Shown here one piece after another: positions 17,022 through 25,127 of a stretch of 64,000 nucleotides of DNA. This DNA is from Spirochaetales bacterium. GTDB taxonomy: Bacteria; Spirochaetota; Spirochaetia; Sphaerochaetales; Sphaerochaetaceae. The stretch is taken from contig JAHDQJ010000010.1 of the NCBI GenBank assembly GCA_018433865.1, forward strand, positions 1 through 64,000. The letters are read 5' to 3'. Under the pieces are notes generated by a model. That model worked only from the letters and a program-made list of their open reading frames with translations, had not been told where the DNA came from and did no database searches. The stretch's first letter is position 1. Every line of letters begins with the position of its first letter. Made by a program: the position numbers and the translations under genes.

Positions 17022-17027
17022 GACAAG

Positions 17028-17033
17028 AGTATA
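17028..17033 (-). promoter_or_regulatory. -10 element six bases before the secreted-protein ATG
   Basis: TATACT on the minus strand (17033-17028) is followed by CTTGTC and then the ATG at 17021. The matching -35 at 17 bp (TTCCCC) is poor, so confidence rests on the strong -10, the absent Shine-Dalgarno site and the recurring six-base spacing. Confidence 0.5.
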
Positions 17034-17243
17034 CTATGACATAAGTGGATGGGGAAGAGCGTTTTTATCATTCCCTGGAAAAGTATCGTTTCAGGTTGTC
17101 TATTCGGGGCAAGATGAGTCATGAGGCAATCCGATATGCAATAAGACCCGATGCAGAGGAATACGGGGAAAATCGGCACAGGGATCCGCAGGCTCTCCAT
17201 CTTGTGACATATCTTCTGCAGCCTCGGACCATGGCCGCGATAC

Positions 17244-17272
17244 TTGTTTTTTCTTGTGCCGAATCATACACT
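17244..17272 (+). promoter_or_regulatory. Promoter placing the MFS mRNA start at its ATG
   Basis: TTGTTT (17244-17249), 17 bp, TACACT (17267-17272), then CAGCTC and ATG at 17279. The 205 bases between 17034 and this promoter read as AT-richer non-coding sequence, although one frame happens to be open. Confidence 0.55.
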
Positions 17273-17278
17273 CAGCTC

Positions 17279-18460
17279 ATGTCCCAGCTCTACCTCCCCG
17301 CGTTCTTCGTGCACACCCTCTCGGCGATCCTCCTTCCGTATCTGCAGATCATATTGCGCAACCACGGATTCTCCCATGGGAGCACCGGCATGTTGCTGGG
17401 ACTGTTCGAGGCAGTGGGCATCATCAGTCCCTTCGTCATTGCCCAAGCTGCAGACCGCACGGGCAAATATCGTCGCGTGCTGATCCTTGTCACGCTCGGT
17501 ACCCTGGCCGCTGCGGTTCCCTTCAGCCTCATCGGACAGATTGCGGCGGTGACGATCTCCATATCGGCACTCGCATGGTTTTTCCGGCCGCTGTGGCCGA
17601 TCCAGGATGCGATGCTCATGCACCGTGTCGGCAATGATTTGTGGAAGTACACGAAGCTTCGGTCGTTCGGGACACTCGGATTCATCAGTTTCAGCCTTTT
17701 TTTCCAATTCAGCGGAACGTTGGATGTACAGGACAACCGATCCTTCCTCCTCTGGATTGCCATCTCCTGCCTCCTCTATATCGGTTCCGTGGCAATCCTG
17801 AAACCCGATGTTCCCCTCTCAGCCGAAGAGAAACTGGCGGGAACGCGACGGTTCTGGCGTCACAAGGGTGAGCCGCCATTATTCGGCAAGAAGTTGCTCT
17901 TGGGCATATCGGTGATCGCGATGAACCGTCTTTCCATGGCATCCATCACCAACTTCTTCAGCCTCTATGTCACCGAAGACTTGGGAAGGGGAGACTTGGT
18001 GAGCGTACTCATGGCGATCTCGGCTACGAGCGAGATCCTGTTCATGCTGCTCGCGGGAAGGATGCTCCGCGCGGGTGTCCGTCCCATCCTCCTCATCGGA
18101 GCTTCCAGCTTCGGTCTCTGTCTGCGTTTGATGACCTATGTGCTGGTGCCGACGCTCGGCGGTGCGGTGGTGGGGCAGCTGTTCCACTCCTTGGTCTACG
18201 GACTGTTCCACCCGGCGGCAATCATGTTCGTGAACAACAATGTCGAGGTGCGTCATCGCTCCATGGGAATGGCTCTTTATACCTCGATCGGCATCGGTCT
18301 TCCCACGGTAGTGGGCGCTGCGATCGGCGGTTATGTGATCGAAGGGTATGGCTACGGAGGATTGTTCGCCTCCTACACACTGTTCGCGATCACCTCACTT
18401 GGGATGATCGTCCTCTTCAGGAGGACCCTCATGAAGCGTGCGCTCGCCCAAGGATCATGA
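17279..18460 (+). CDS. Major facilitator superfamily transporter
   Basis: A 393-residue, roughly 12-helix inner-membrane carrier of the MFS_1-like/PPP-type group. The first helix follows at once (LPAFFVHTLSAILLPYLQII), and the loop AQAADRTGKYRR between helices 2 and 3 matches the MFS signature region. The frame is open back to 17045, but that stretch has no ribosome binding site and looks non-coding. I chose the ATG at 17279 because the first membrane helix begins there and a promoter sits six bases before it. The substrate is unknown. It overlaps the convergent glycosyltransferase by six bases. Confidence 0.85.
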   Translation: MSQLYLPAFFVHTLSAILLPYLQIILRNHGFSHGSTGMLLGLFEAVGIISPFVIAQAADRTGKYRRVLILVTLGTLAAAVPFSLIGQIAAVTISISALAWFFRPLWPIQDAMLMHRVGNDLWKYTKLRSFGTLGFISFSLFFQFSGTLDVQDNRSFLLWIAISCLLYIGSVAILKPDVPLSAEEKLAGTRRFWRHKGEPPLFGKKLLLGISVIAMNRLSMASITNFFSLYVTEDLGRGDLVSVLMAISATSEILFMLLAGRMLRAGVRPILLIGASSFGLCLRLMTYVLVPTLGGAVVGQLFHSLVYGLFHPAAIMFVNNNVEVRHRSMGMALYTSIGIGLPTVVGAAIGGYVIEGYGYGGLFASYTLFAITSLGMIVLFRRTLMKRALAQGS

Positions 18461-19645
18461 GCGTCCGGCATGCATGGCATGCAACTCAAGATAGCGGGAC
18501 TCCACTTCGTCCACCACGGTGGACCAATGCCGGTAGATGGTCTTCCTCGCCCTGTCTCCTGCATCCTTTACCAGAGCCATGTCGCCAAGCAGCTGCATGA
18601 GCCGATCGGCATAGGATAGCGGGTCATTCTTCGTGATGAATCCGTTCACATCGCGATCTGTCACGGCAGCGGTACCCGATCCTTCGGTATTGAGCAGAGG
18701 AACGCCGAATGCGGCAGCCTCCTGCATGACAAGCGAGGAGGTATCGTACTGTGAGGGGAACAGGAAGAGGTCGCTTGCAGCAAGCATCGTCTTGAGCCTC
18801 TCCCGGTCCATGATCTTGCCGGTGAAGGTGACCATGTCCTGCAATTTCCGTTCTTCGACCAGGTTCTCCAAGAGCGTCCGATCGGGACCGGTGCCCACGA
18901 AGACCATGTGGAAATCGGCGTTCCTGGCGTGTGCGATCCCGAGGGCTTCCACGGTAAGTTTCAGGTTCTTCTCGACCTTCAGCTGGCCTACATAGATCAG
19001 AAGCGGTCGCTGGCCGGAAAGGCCCAGCGAGGCTCTTCCCGCTGCCCTGTAGGCAGCATAGGCTTCTGCGGAAGGAACCAGCATGTCACACCCGTTGCGC
19101 ATGACCGTCACTTCGCCGTCGAACCCGTACTCATGCAGTTTCTTCTTGCTCCACTCGGTGGTGGTCCACACCGCATCGGCGGCACGGTAGTGACGCAAGA
19201 TCATGCGAGTAAGATGTTCGGTGATATGTTTGGAGTGGGTGAACCCCATGAAATCATCCTTGTACAGGGTATGGAAGGTGGTCACGAGGGGGATATGACG
19301 GACTTTCGCCAGCTTTTCCGCATAGCGGGCGAGGAAGAACGGGGCATGGGTATGGATGATATCGAAGGGGATCTCGTCCACCAGGGTACGGAATTTCCTC
19401 CCCTGCATCACCACTCCATAGGGGTTGATGCCAGGCACAGGAACCATCGAAGCGCGGATCGTATAATCGATGCCGTGCTGCCGATCATAGGCATATCCTT
19501 CGTCCGCATACGCACCGGAGACGACCGCATGGACTTCATGCCCTCTGTCTTTCAGCAGTTCGGTGTAGTTCTTCACCACGAACCCGACTCCATCCATCAG
19601 CGGAGGAAACGATTCGCTGAACTGACCTATGGTCAACCGTCCCAT
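18455..19645 (-). CDS. Glycosyltransferase family 4 (diglucosyl-diacylglycerol synthase-like)
   Basis: A 396-residue GT-B glycosyltransferase. The N-terminal acceptor half has TIGQFSESFPPLMDGVGFVV. The C-terminal donor half has LLIYVGQLKVEKNL and the EX7E-type region SLVMQEAAAFGVPLL. This pattern is close to GT4 enzymes that transfer glucose or mannose to diacylglycerol or polyprenyl acceptors at the membrane, so a glycolipid role is likely but not proven. The ATG at 19645 follows AAGGGGTG. An upstream promoter (TTGGAA-17-TATCAT) lies at 19720-19692, too far for a leaderless message. Confidence 0.87.
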   Translation of the reverse strand: MGRLTIGQFSESFPPLMDGVGFVVKNYTELLKDRGHEVHAVVSGAYADEGYAYDRQHGIDYTIRASMVPVPGINPYGVVMQGRKFRTLVDEIPFDIIHTHAPFFLARYAEKLAKVRHIPLVTTFHTLYKDDFMGFTHSKHITEHLTRMILRHYRAADAVWTTTEWSKKKLHEYGFDGEVTVMRNGCDMLVPSAEAYAAYRAAGRASLGLSGQRPLLIYVGQLKVEKNLKLTVEALGIAHARNADFHMVFVGTGPDRTLLENLVEERKLQDMVTFTGKIMDRERLKTMLAASDLFLFPSQYDTSSLVMQEAAAFGVPLLNTEGSGTAAVTDRDVNGFITKNDPLSYADRLMQLLGDMALVKDAGDRARKTIYRHWSTVVDEVESRYLELHAMHAGRS

Positions 19646-19691
19646 GGCACACCCCTTGCAGAAGCGCCTTCTTCCTGACGCTTCCACCCCT

Positions 19692-19720
19692 ATGATACCC
19701 AAGAATCTCTGATTTTCCAA
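19692..19720 (-). promoter_or_regulatory. Promoter of the glycosyltransferase gene
   Basis: Minus-strand TTGGAA (19720-19715) and TATCAT (19697-19692) are separated by 17 bp. Transcription would start near 19685, leaving a leader of about 40 nt with a normal ribosome binding site. It falls in the gap after the helicase stop. Confidence 0.55.
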
Positions 19721-19743
19721 GGGTGGATACGTCGGAAGCTGGT

Positions 19744-21690
19744 TCAGCGACCCTTGCGGCCCGGCTTCTTGTAGGGAGAGCTTTTGAAACGGTTCTTCGA
19801 ACCCTTCTTCGCGTAGGAGGGCACCGGCCTGTCGTTCGGGAAGCTGTAGCGGTCCCTCCGCTCGAACTGGGCCGGCCGTTCGGAACGGTCCTGCCGCTCA
19901 TATCGGTCCTGCCGGCGATCATCTTCCTCGTACCGTCGCGGCCGCTCCTCTCGGTAGCTGTCCCGTTGACGCTCGTAGGAACGTTCGCGGTACCTGCCGG
20001 CAAGATGCTTCCCATTGGGATTGTCGGGCCGAGCCTTCGTGACGATCGGTTTCCCATCGTTCTCCATGAACGAGAATGATTGGAGGATCAACTCCGCGGC
20101 GGCGGCGGGTGCGGTCACGAAGGAGAAATCCTCCATCACCTGCACGTCGTCGATCTCACGGTCGGTGACCTGTGCGTGTTCCTTGATATAATCGACCAAC
20201 ATGCGCTTGGTCATACCCGAGGAGCGTCCTTTCGCGATGAACAGTCGTACATCCTGGTACTCGTCGCGCCTGCGGTCCCAGTCGTCCCGCCTCGCATAAC
20301 GATCATCCCTTTCAGAACGCTCTGCATACGGGGCGCTCTCGCGTCTGGGACGGATGCGTTCCTCCGCTTGGACGATCGGCTTGTAAGCCTTCCTGTTGAG
20401 CTGGCTGCCATAGTGACGTTCAAGGAGCGCCGCAACCACCGACGTAGCATCATGGACCGCAGTGAGGTCCTGGGCCATCGTCATGTATGAGTCATGATGT
20501 TCGGCGTTGATGCTCTCGGCGATGTGGCTGATGATCCGTTCCCGCTTGATCGCCACGACCGTCTCGACATCGGGAATCCGCTCCTTGACGACATCGCTCT
20601 TCACCATCCGCCGGATATAGGTGAAACGGCGCGACTCGCTCGGTGTCACGAAAGTGATCGCGCTTCCGACCTTTCCTGCCCGGCCGGTCCGCCCGACCCG
20701 GTGGATATAGGTATCCGGGTTCTGCGGGATCGTATAGTTCACCACATGGGTGAGATCCTGCACGTCGATTCCGCGGGCAGCCACATCGGTGGCCACCAGG
20801 ATGCTGATGCGTTTCTCCCGCAGCTTGTGGAGGATCAGCTCGCGCTGCTTCTGCGCCAGGTCCCCGTGGATCACCTCGGCATTGTATCCCCGGTCGATCA
20901 GCATGCGGCCGACCTCATCGCTTTGCATCTTCGTGCGGCAGAACACCAGACCGTAGAAATCGGCGGCGATGTCGATCAAGCGGCACAGCAGCTCGATCTT
21001 GTCACTCTCGCGCACCTCATAGTAATGCTGGTCGGTCAGGGTGGGGGTTCCACCCTCCTGGTGTACCTCGACCAGACGGTAATCGTGCATGAACCGTTCG
21101 GCGAGGGTGAGGATCGGCTTGGGCATCGTCGCACTGAACAGCAACATGCGCTTCTGTTCGGGGGTCTGCTCCAAGATCGCCTCGACATCCTCGATGAACC
21201 CCATGTTGAGGATCTCATCCGCCTCGTCGAGGACTACGAACTTGAGGGCACTGAGATCGAGCGTGCCGCGCCGGATGTGGTCGAGTACCCGACCGGGCGT
21301 TCCCGCGACGACCTGGACACCCTTCCTGAGTCTCCTGATCTGCAGGTCCATCGACGATCCGCCGTAGACGGGAAGGATCTCCAGGCGGCGATTGCCCTTG
21401 AGCGATTCGATCTCCGCACCTACCTGGACTGCAAGCTCGCGCGTGGGGGAGAGGATCAGTGCCTGGACTGCCGGGCTGTCAGGTTCGACGATCTCAAGGA
21501 TCGGCAGACCGAACGCCGCGGTCTTCCCGGTTCCTGTCTGGGCTCTTCCCACGACGTCCACCTGTTCTTTCAGAAGCAAGGGAATGCAAGCTGCCTGGAT
21601 GGCTGTGGGCTCCTCAAAGCCTTTGGCAATGAGGGCGTCAATAGTACGGTCGGAAAGACCGAGGGCCGAAAATTTCTCTAATTGTTGCAT
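19744..21690 (-). CDS. DEAD-box RNA helicase with DbpA-type RNA-binding domain (DeaD/CsdA-like)
   Basis: A 648-residue ATP-dependent RNA helicase. Motif I is AQTGTGKT (residues 50-57), PTRELA is motif Ia, DEAD is at 154-157, SAT is motif III and HRVGRTGR is motif VI. A DbpA-like RRM near residues 465-545 (VRLFIAKGRSSGM) binds structured RNA, and the last 100 residues are an Arg/Asp/Tyr-rich basic tail. This matches CsdA/DeaD proteins that remodel rRNA or cold-stabilised mRNA. GGAGA sets the ATG at 21690. A leader of up to 100 nt with a hairpin lies upstream, which would allow post-transcriptional control. Confidence 0.93.
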   Translation of the reverse strand: MQQLEKFSALGLSDRTIDALIAKGFEEPTAIQAACIPLLLKEQVDVVGRAQTGTGKTAAFGLPILEIVEPDSPAVQALILSPTRELAVQVGAEIESLKGNRRLEILPVYGGSSMDLQIRRLRKGVQVVAGTPGRVLDHIRRGTLDLSALKFVVLDEADEILNMGFIEDVEAILEQTPEQKRMLLFSATMPKPILTLAERFMHDYRLVEVHQEGGTPTLTDQHYYEVRESDKIELLCRLIDIAADFYGLVFCRTKMQSDEVGRMLIDRGYNAEVIHGDLAQKQRELILHKLREKRISILVATDVAARGIDVQDLTHVVNYTIPQNPDTYIHRVGRTGRAGKVGSAITFVTPSESRRFTYIRRMVKSDVVKERIPDVETVVAIKRERIISHIAESINAEHHDSYMTMAQDLTAVHDATSVVAALLERHYGSQLNRKAYKPIVQAEERIRPRRESAPYAERSERDDRYARRDDWDRRRDEYQDVRLFIAKGRSSGMTKRMLVDYIKEHAQVTDREIDDVQVMEDFSFVTAPAAAAELILQSFSFMENDGKPIVTKARPDNPNGKHLAGRYRERSYERQRDSYREERPRRYEEDDRRQDRYERQDRSERPAQFERRDRYSFPNDRPVPSYAKKGSKNRFKSSPYKKPGRKGR

Positions 21691-21762
21691 GGGTCTCCTA
21701 TCTATGGATGCATCACAGGCGATCTGGTCGTGCTGGATACGCGCCTAACTCTATACGATACT

Positions 21763-21781
21763 AAGCCTTTGTGCAAGGCTT
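21763..21781. promoter_or_regulatory. Perfect 7-bp hairpin between divergent genes
   Basis: AAGCCTT (21763-21769), a five-base loop, then AAGGCTT (21775-21781). No T-run follows on either strand. It sits where the helicase promoter would be (minus-strand TTGCAC-17-TAGAGT), so it may act as an operator-like inverted repeat rather than a terminator. Confidence 0.3.
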
Positions 21782-21857
21782 GCGGCAGCGGGTGAGCTCA
21801 AGGAAAGAAGCAACCGCAATCTCTTGTGGGTAATGAAGGAACAGGAGGGTGTACACC

Positions 21858-22268
21858 ATGTCGAACACCATGACGAAAGTCTGTCCGAACCCCGATTGTC
21901 TGTATCATGATCCCGAGAAGGCAGCGAAGAAGCGCTGGTACCGACCTCATGGTCACTATCGTTGCCCGAACGATCCGGAGCGCCAGATCCGGCGGTATCG
22001 CTGCTCCACGTGCGGAAGGACCTTCAGTGAAACCTACTTCACCAGGAACTGGCACTTGCAACGCCACGACATCGACGAGGTCGATCTGCTGTTCGAGTGG
22101 TGCAAGGGTACCAGCGTCCGTGAACTTGCACTGCGGTACAATTGTTCATCGAAGGCGATCGAGAACCGGATCGAGAGGATGCGGTTCCTCGCGCAGAGCA
22201 AGGATGTGGTGATCGAGGTGGAACGACGTGTCGGAAGCGAAGCCGCCGAGATTCAGTACCGGTTGTAG
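21858..22268 (+). CDS. Small zinc-ribbon plus helix-turn-helix DNA-binding protein
   Basis: A 136-residue protein. Its N-terminal half has CPNPDC, a third cysteine in HYRCP and the CSTC pair, a zinc-ribbon arrangement with an insert of about 35 residues. The C-terminal half has a likely helix-turn-helix (CKGTSVRELALRYNCSSKAI) and a short helix. This resembles the DNA-recognition part of IS1/IS1595-type transposases without a catalytic domain. It could be a regulator or a domesticated transposase fragment. AGGAGGG eight bases before 21858 sets the start. It overlaps the convergent DUF2804 gene by 16 bases. Confidence 0.7.
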   Translation: MSNTMTKVCPNPDCLYHDPEKAAKKRWYRPHGHYRCPNDPERQIRRYRCSTCGRTFSETYFTRNWHLQRHDIDEVDLLFEWCKGTSVRELALRYNCSSKAIENRIERMRFLAQSKDVVIEVERRVGSEAAEIQYRL

Positions 22269-23287
22269 ACCTCCTCCGCGAAGCCGGGAAAGTCGGTGAG
22301 CGTGAGTTTCGTGCCGTCATCCAGTACCACAGTTCCGCTGAAATGTCCGAAGAGCTGGTGCTGGTCCGATTTCACCAGCAGGAAGTTCATGTAGGAAGAG
22401 CGGTCTGCCACCGGCCGGAAGTCCAGTTCCACACGTCCATCTTCGCTGGAGATCTTCCATGCATCGGTTCGCTGTTCGGGAATGGTGAACGCAACCTCCC
22501 CGAGCTTATGGATCTTCCGGTCATGGATGATCGCATTCTCGCTTGCCGGAGTACGATCGCTGAATCCGTACCCGAGGTTGAGTCCGAAACTCACGCCATC
22601 GAGCATTCCCGATGCGGATGCCCAGTACCAGCGGTTGCGCCAGGTCCACCGCCCCCGCCCCCAGTCAAGCACTCCGAAACTCTCATCCGGTTCCAGTCTG
22701 ATCGTTGTGGTTCCCATCGTGACGGTTCCGCTGGTTGCCAGGCAGTTCACTTTCTCATTGAGATAGAATGCACTGCGCTTCTCTTTCCAGCTGGTGGCGA
22801 TGTTCAGGCTCTCCAGGTCAGGCGGTTGGACAAGCGTTAGGTCCGCATCGAATCCCACGCTTCCGTCAGGAAGTCTCAAATCGGGAGCGCCGATGAGCAT
22901 GCGTCTTCGTTCCTCCTTCCTGCTGAATGCGATGCGAAGGTCCTTGTTGGCCCATGCGATCGCATGATCGCCCGAATCGGCAGGAAGTCCCGTCTTGTGC
23001 ATGCTGAGTGGTTTGATCGCATCCACCTGTGCGACTTTGCCGCGCTTCATGTCGATGAATGCGATGGCGAACAGGGCAGCGAACCCCAAGTCACTGAACG
23101 TGGCGCAGATGGCACACTGGTGTGCGTGCGACATCACCGCATAATAGTCCCATTCCTTGATTCGGATCGCACCGGAGTGTATCGCGTCCCGTTTGTAGCG
23201 CCAGATCGGACGGCGAGCCCATCCCTCCTCGATGATATGTCCTTTCACATCCAACAGGTCCTGTCGTTGTGTCACTTCATGTTGCAC
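22253..23287 (-). CDS. DUF2804 domain-containing protein
   Basis: A 344-residue protein spanning the DUF2804 family, with family features near residues 205-225 (DWGRGRWTWRNRWYWASASG) and a beta-rich remainder. The fold is probably lipocalin/hydroxyneurosporene-synthase-like; the function is unknown. No signal peptide is visible. The start at 23287 overlaps the end of the aldo/keto reductase by 11 bases, so it is translated from the same mRNA. Confidence 0.8.
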   Translation of the reverse strand: MQHEVTQRQDLLDVKGHIIEEGWARRPIWRYKRDAIHSGAIRIKEWDYYAVMSHAHQCAICATFSDLGFAALFAIAFIDMKRGKVAQVDAIKPLSMHKTGLPADSGDHAIAWANKDLRIAFSRKEERRRMLIGAPDLRLPDGSVGFDADLTLVQPPDLESLNIATSWKEKRSAFYLNEKVNCLATSGTVTMGTTTIRLEPDESFGVLDWGRGRWTWRNRWYWASASGMLDGVSFGLNLGYGFSDRTPASENAIIHDRKIHKLGEVAFTIPEQRTDAWKISSEDGRVELDFRPVADRSSYMNFLLVKSDQHQLFGHFSGTVVLDDGTKLTLTDFPGFAEEVYNRY

Positions 23288-24233
23288 CGTACACCCCCGT
23301 CTCCAGATACGTCACCTGCTCAGCGGTGAGCAACACGTCGGCACCTGTGAGGCTCTCTTGCAGCTGTGCTACGGTCGATCCGGTCACGATCGCGACTGCA
23401 GGCGGTTGTGCGCTGGTGACGAAGGCGATGGTGATGGCCGCGACAGAGAGCTTGAGCTCATCAGATAGCCGTCTGACCCGCTCGATTTTCATGGCGTTCT
23501 CGGGAGTGTGGAAGCGGGTCCTGCATTTCTGGGGCAGTGCATCGATGCCGTGTGCGATCGCCTTGCTGAAGTAGCCTTTCGATTGGGCACTGTAGGCGAA
23601 CACCGGCATGCGGGTCTTCCGGTACCACATGAGGGACGCATCATCCATGCTCACCAGGCCATGGTCATCCCACGTGTCGCAATCGGTCCGTGCGAGGCTC
23701 CACTGGATCTCGCTCGCCACGATGGGTGGCAGGTGTCGGCTGTGGGCATAGCGGTTTGCCGCCTCGATGCGACCGGGTGTCCAGTTCGAGGCTCCGAGCA
23801 ACCTGATCGTACCCGATTGCACATAGGGGGCCACCATGTCGATGATCTCCTCGACCGGGATGCGCACGTCATCGCGGTGCAGGAACCAGATGTCGAAGGC
23901 ATCGCTCTGCAACGCCTCCTGGCTCTGCGCGATATCGTTGGCAAGGTTGTGCGCTGAGTACCGGCTCTTCCCATCGCTCATGTTGTGCAGCCCTTTGGTC
24001 ACCAGGACTATCTTGTCCCGCATTCCGCGCTCGGCGAGCCACGAGCCGATCACCCGCTCGCTCGCTCCTTCTCCGTAGACCCGCGCGGTGTCGATCACCG
24101 TCCCCCCTGCTGCGGCGAAGGTATCGAGGAACTCATACGTCAGACTCTTGTCGTAGGCACTTCCGAGGTAGGTGCTGCCCAACGCAATCTTGGAAACCGG
24201 GACGGCGAGGCCGTCAAGGTGCATGTATCGCAT
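23277..24233 (-). CDS. Aldo/keto reductase
   Basis: A 318-residue NADPH-dependent oxidoreductase with a TIM-barrel fold. The catalytic Asp/Tyr region is VIDTARVYGEGASE near residue 46, the lysine lies in VLVTKG near residue 77 and the histidine in FDIWFLHRDD. The nucleotide region near the C-terminus is IVTGSTVAQLQES. The real start is the ATG at 24233, preceded by GGGAGGG. The frame continues far upstream, but that part is antisense to yqeC. It leads an operon with the DUF2804 gene. The substrate cannot be inferred. Confidence 0.9.
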   Translation of the reverse strand: MRYMHLDGLAVPVSKIALGSTYLGSAYDKSLTYEFLDTFAAAGGTVIDTARVYGEGASERVIGSWLAERGMRDKIVLVTKGLHNMSDGKSRYSAHNLANDIAQSQEALQSDAFDIWFLHRDDVRIPVEEIIDMVAPYVQSGTIRLLGASNWTPGRIEAANRYAHSRHLPPIVASEIQWSLARTDCDTWDDHGLVSMDDASLMWYRKTRMPVFAYSAQSKGYFSKAIAHGIDALPQKCRTRFHTPENAMKIERVRRLSDELKLSVAAITIAFVTSAQPPAVAIVTGSTVAQLQESLTGADVLLTAEQVTYLETGVYGAT

Positions 24234-24300
24234 AGACCCTCCCTTTTCTCCAAGTATAGCGCATAATCGCCCTGCGACAAGCAGGAATCCCGTTATATGA

Positions 24301-24329
24301 TTGACTGCATAATGGCGTGGTGGTAGACT
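24301..24329 (+). promoter_or_regulatory. Promoter placing the yqeC mRNA start at its ATG
   Basis: TTGACT (24301-24306), 17 bp, TAGACT (24324-24329), then CCCTCC and the ATG at 24336. There is no Shine-Dalgarno sequence. This is the cleanest plus-strand case of the leaderless arrangement. Confidence 0.7.
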
Positions 24330-24335
24330 CCCTCC

Positions 24336-25127
24336 ATGGCCTCGTACCGAAGTTACCCACAATCTTCCTTGCTCGGAACTCTCGATTCCCTCCTGGTGTG
24401 TCATGCGAAGCGAGAGCACCTGTGCGTCTGTGTGACCGGCAGCGGTGGAAAGACCACATTGATCGGTCGTCTTGCCCGTCACTGGGCCAAGGAAGGTCAT
24501 CGCGTCCTGGTCACGACGACCACCCGGATGGCACACCCGGCGAATCATCCCTATGATGCCGAGAGGGTGTGGATCGAGGGCAAAGACGATGGTCGACCCG
24601 TCGACACGGCCGAAGGTTCCGTGCTGCTTGCCGGCACAGAAGCGGAGGGGAAGCTTGGTCCCCTGTCCGATCCGGTGTTCCGGGACCTCAGCGGACGGTC
24701 CGACCGCATCCTCATCGAAGCGGACGGGGCGAGGGGGCTTCCCCTGAAAATCCACTCTGATCGTGATCCCGTGATCGCCCCAGGGACGGATGTCGTCATC
24801 TCGCTCATGGGGCTCTCGGCATTCGGGAAGCCGTTGGATGAGCGGAGCATGTACCTCTTCCCCCGGTTCGTCGAATTGACCGGCACACACCCGAAGGCGG
24901 TGGACGAACAGGTGTACCGGATCCTCCTCGATCATCCGGAGGGCGTGTTCAAACGTTGCGGAATCCTGCCCGTCATTGTATGGTGCAACCAAAGCGATGC
25001 GGTTGATACCCCCCACATGAGTGCAGTCGCCGATCTTCTGGCCAAAGGCGGCCATTGCCGTCCGTTCACCCTAGTGATGGCCTCGTTGCACGCCGACCGC
25101 CTTGATATCGTAAGGAGCTTGCCGTGA
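24336..25127 (+). CDS. yqeC: Selenium cofactor biosynthesis protein YqeC
   Basis: A 263-residue P-loop protein (TGSGGKTTLIGRLA near residue 35) of the YqeC family, tied to maturation of selenium-dependent molybdenum hydroxylases. VTTTTRMAHP and the IEADGARGLPLKI region are family hallmarks. It is the first gene of an operon with an xdhC-yqeB fusion, a cysteine desulfurase-like gene and selD. The start lacks a Shine-Dalgarno site and follows a promoter by six bases. Its TGA overlaps the next gene's GTG in a GTGA overlap. Confidence 0.9.
   Translation: MASYRSYPQSSLLGTLDSLLVCHAKREHLCVCVTGSGGKTTLIGRLARHWAKEGHRVLVTTTTRMAHPANHPYDAERVWIEGKDDGRPVDTAEGSVLLAGTEAEGKLGPLSDPVFRDLSGRSDRILIEADGARGLPLKIHSDRDPVIAPGTDVVISLMGLSAFGKPLDERSMYLFPRFVELTGTHPKAVDEQVYRILLDHPEGVFKRCGILPVIVWCNQSDAVDTPHMSAVADLLAKGGHCRPFTLVMASLHADRLDIVRSLP

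Noticed and set aside
21763-21781. Intrinsic terminator
   Set aside because: The hairpin has no T-run on either strand and lies upstream of both divergent genes, where a terminator would not be expected.
24234-25055. Upstream in-frame extension of the aldo/keto reductase
   Set aside because: The extension is antisense to yqeC. The ATG at 24233 has a GGGAGGG site and matches the normal family N-terminus.
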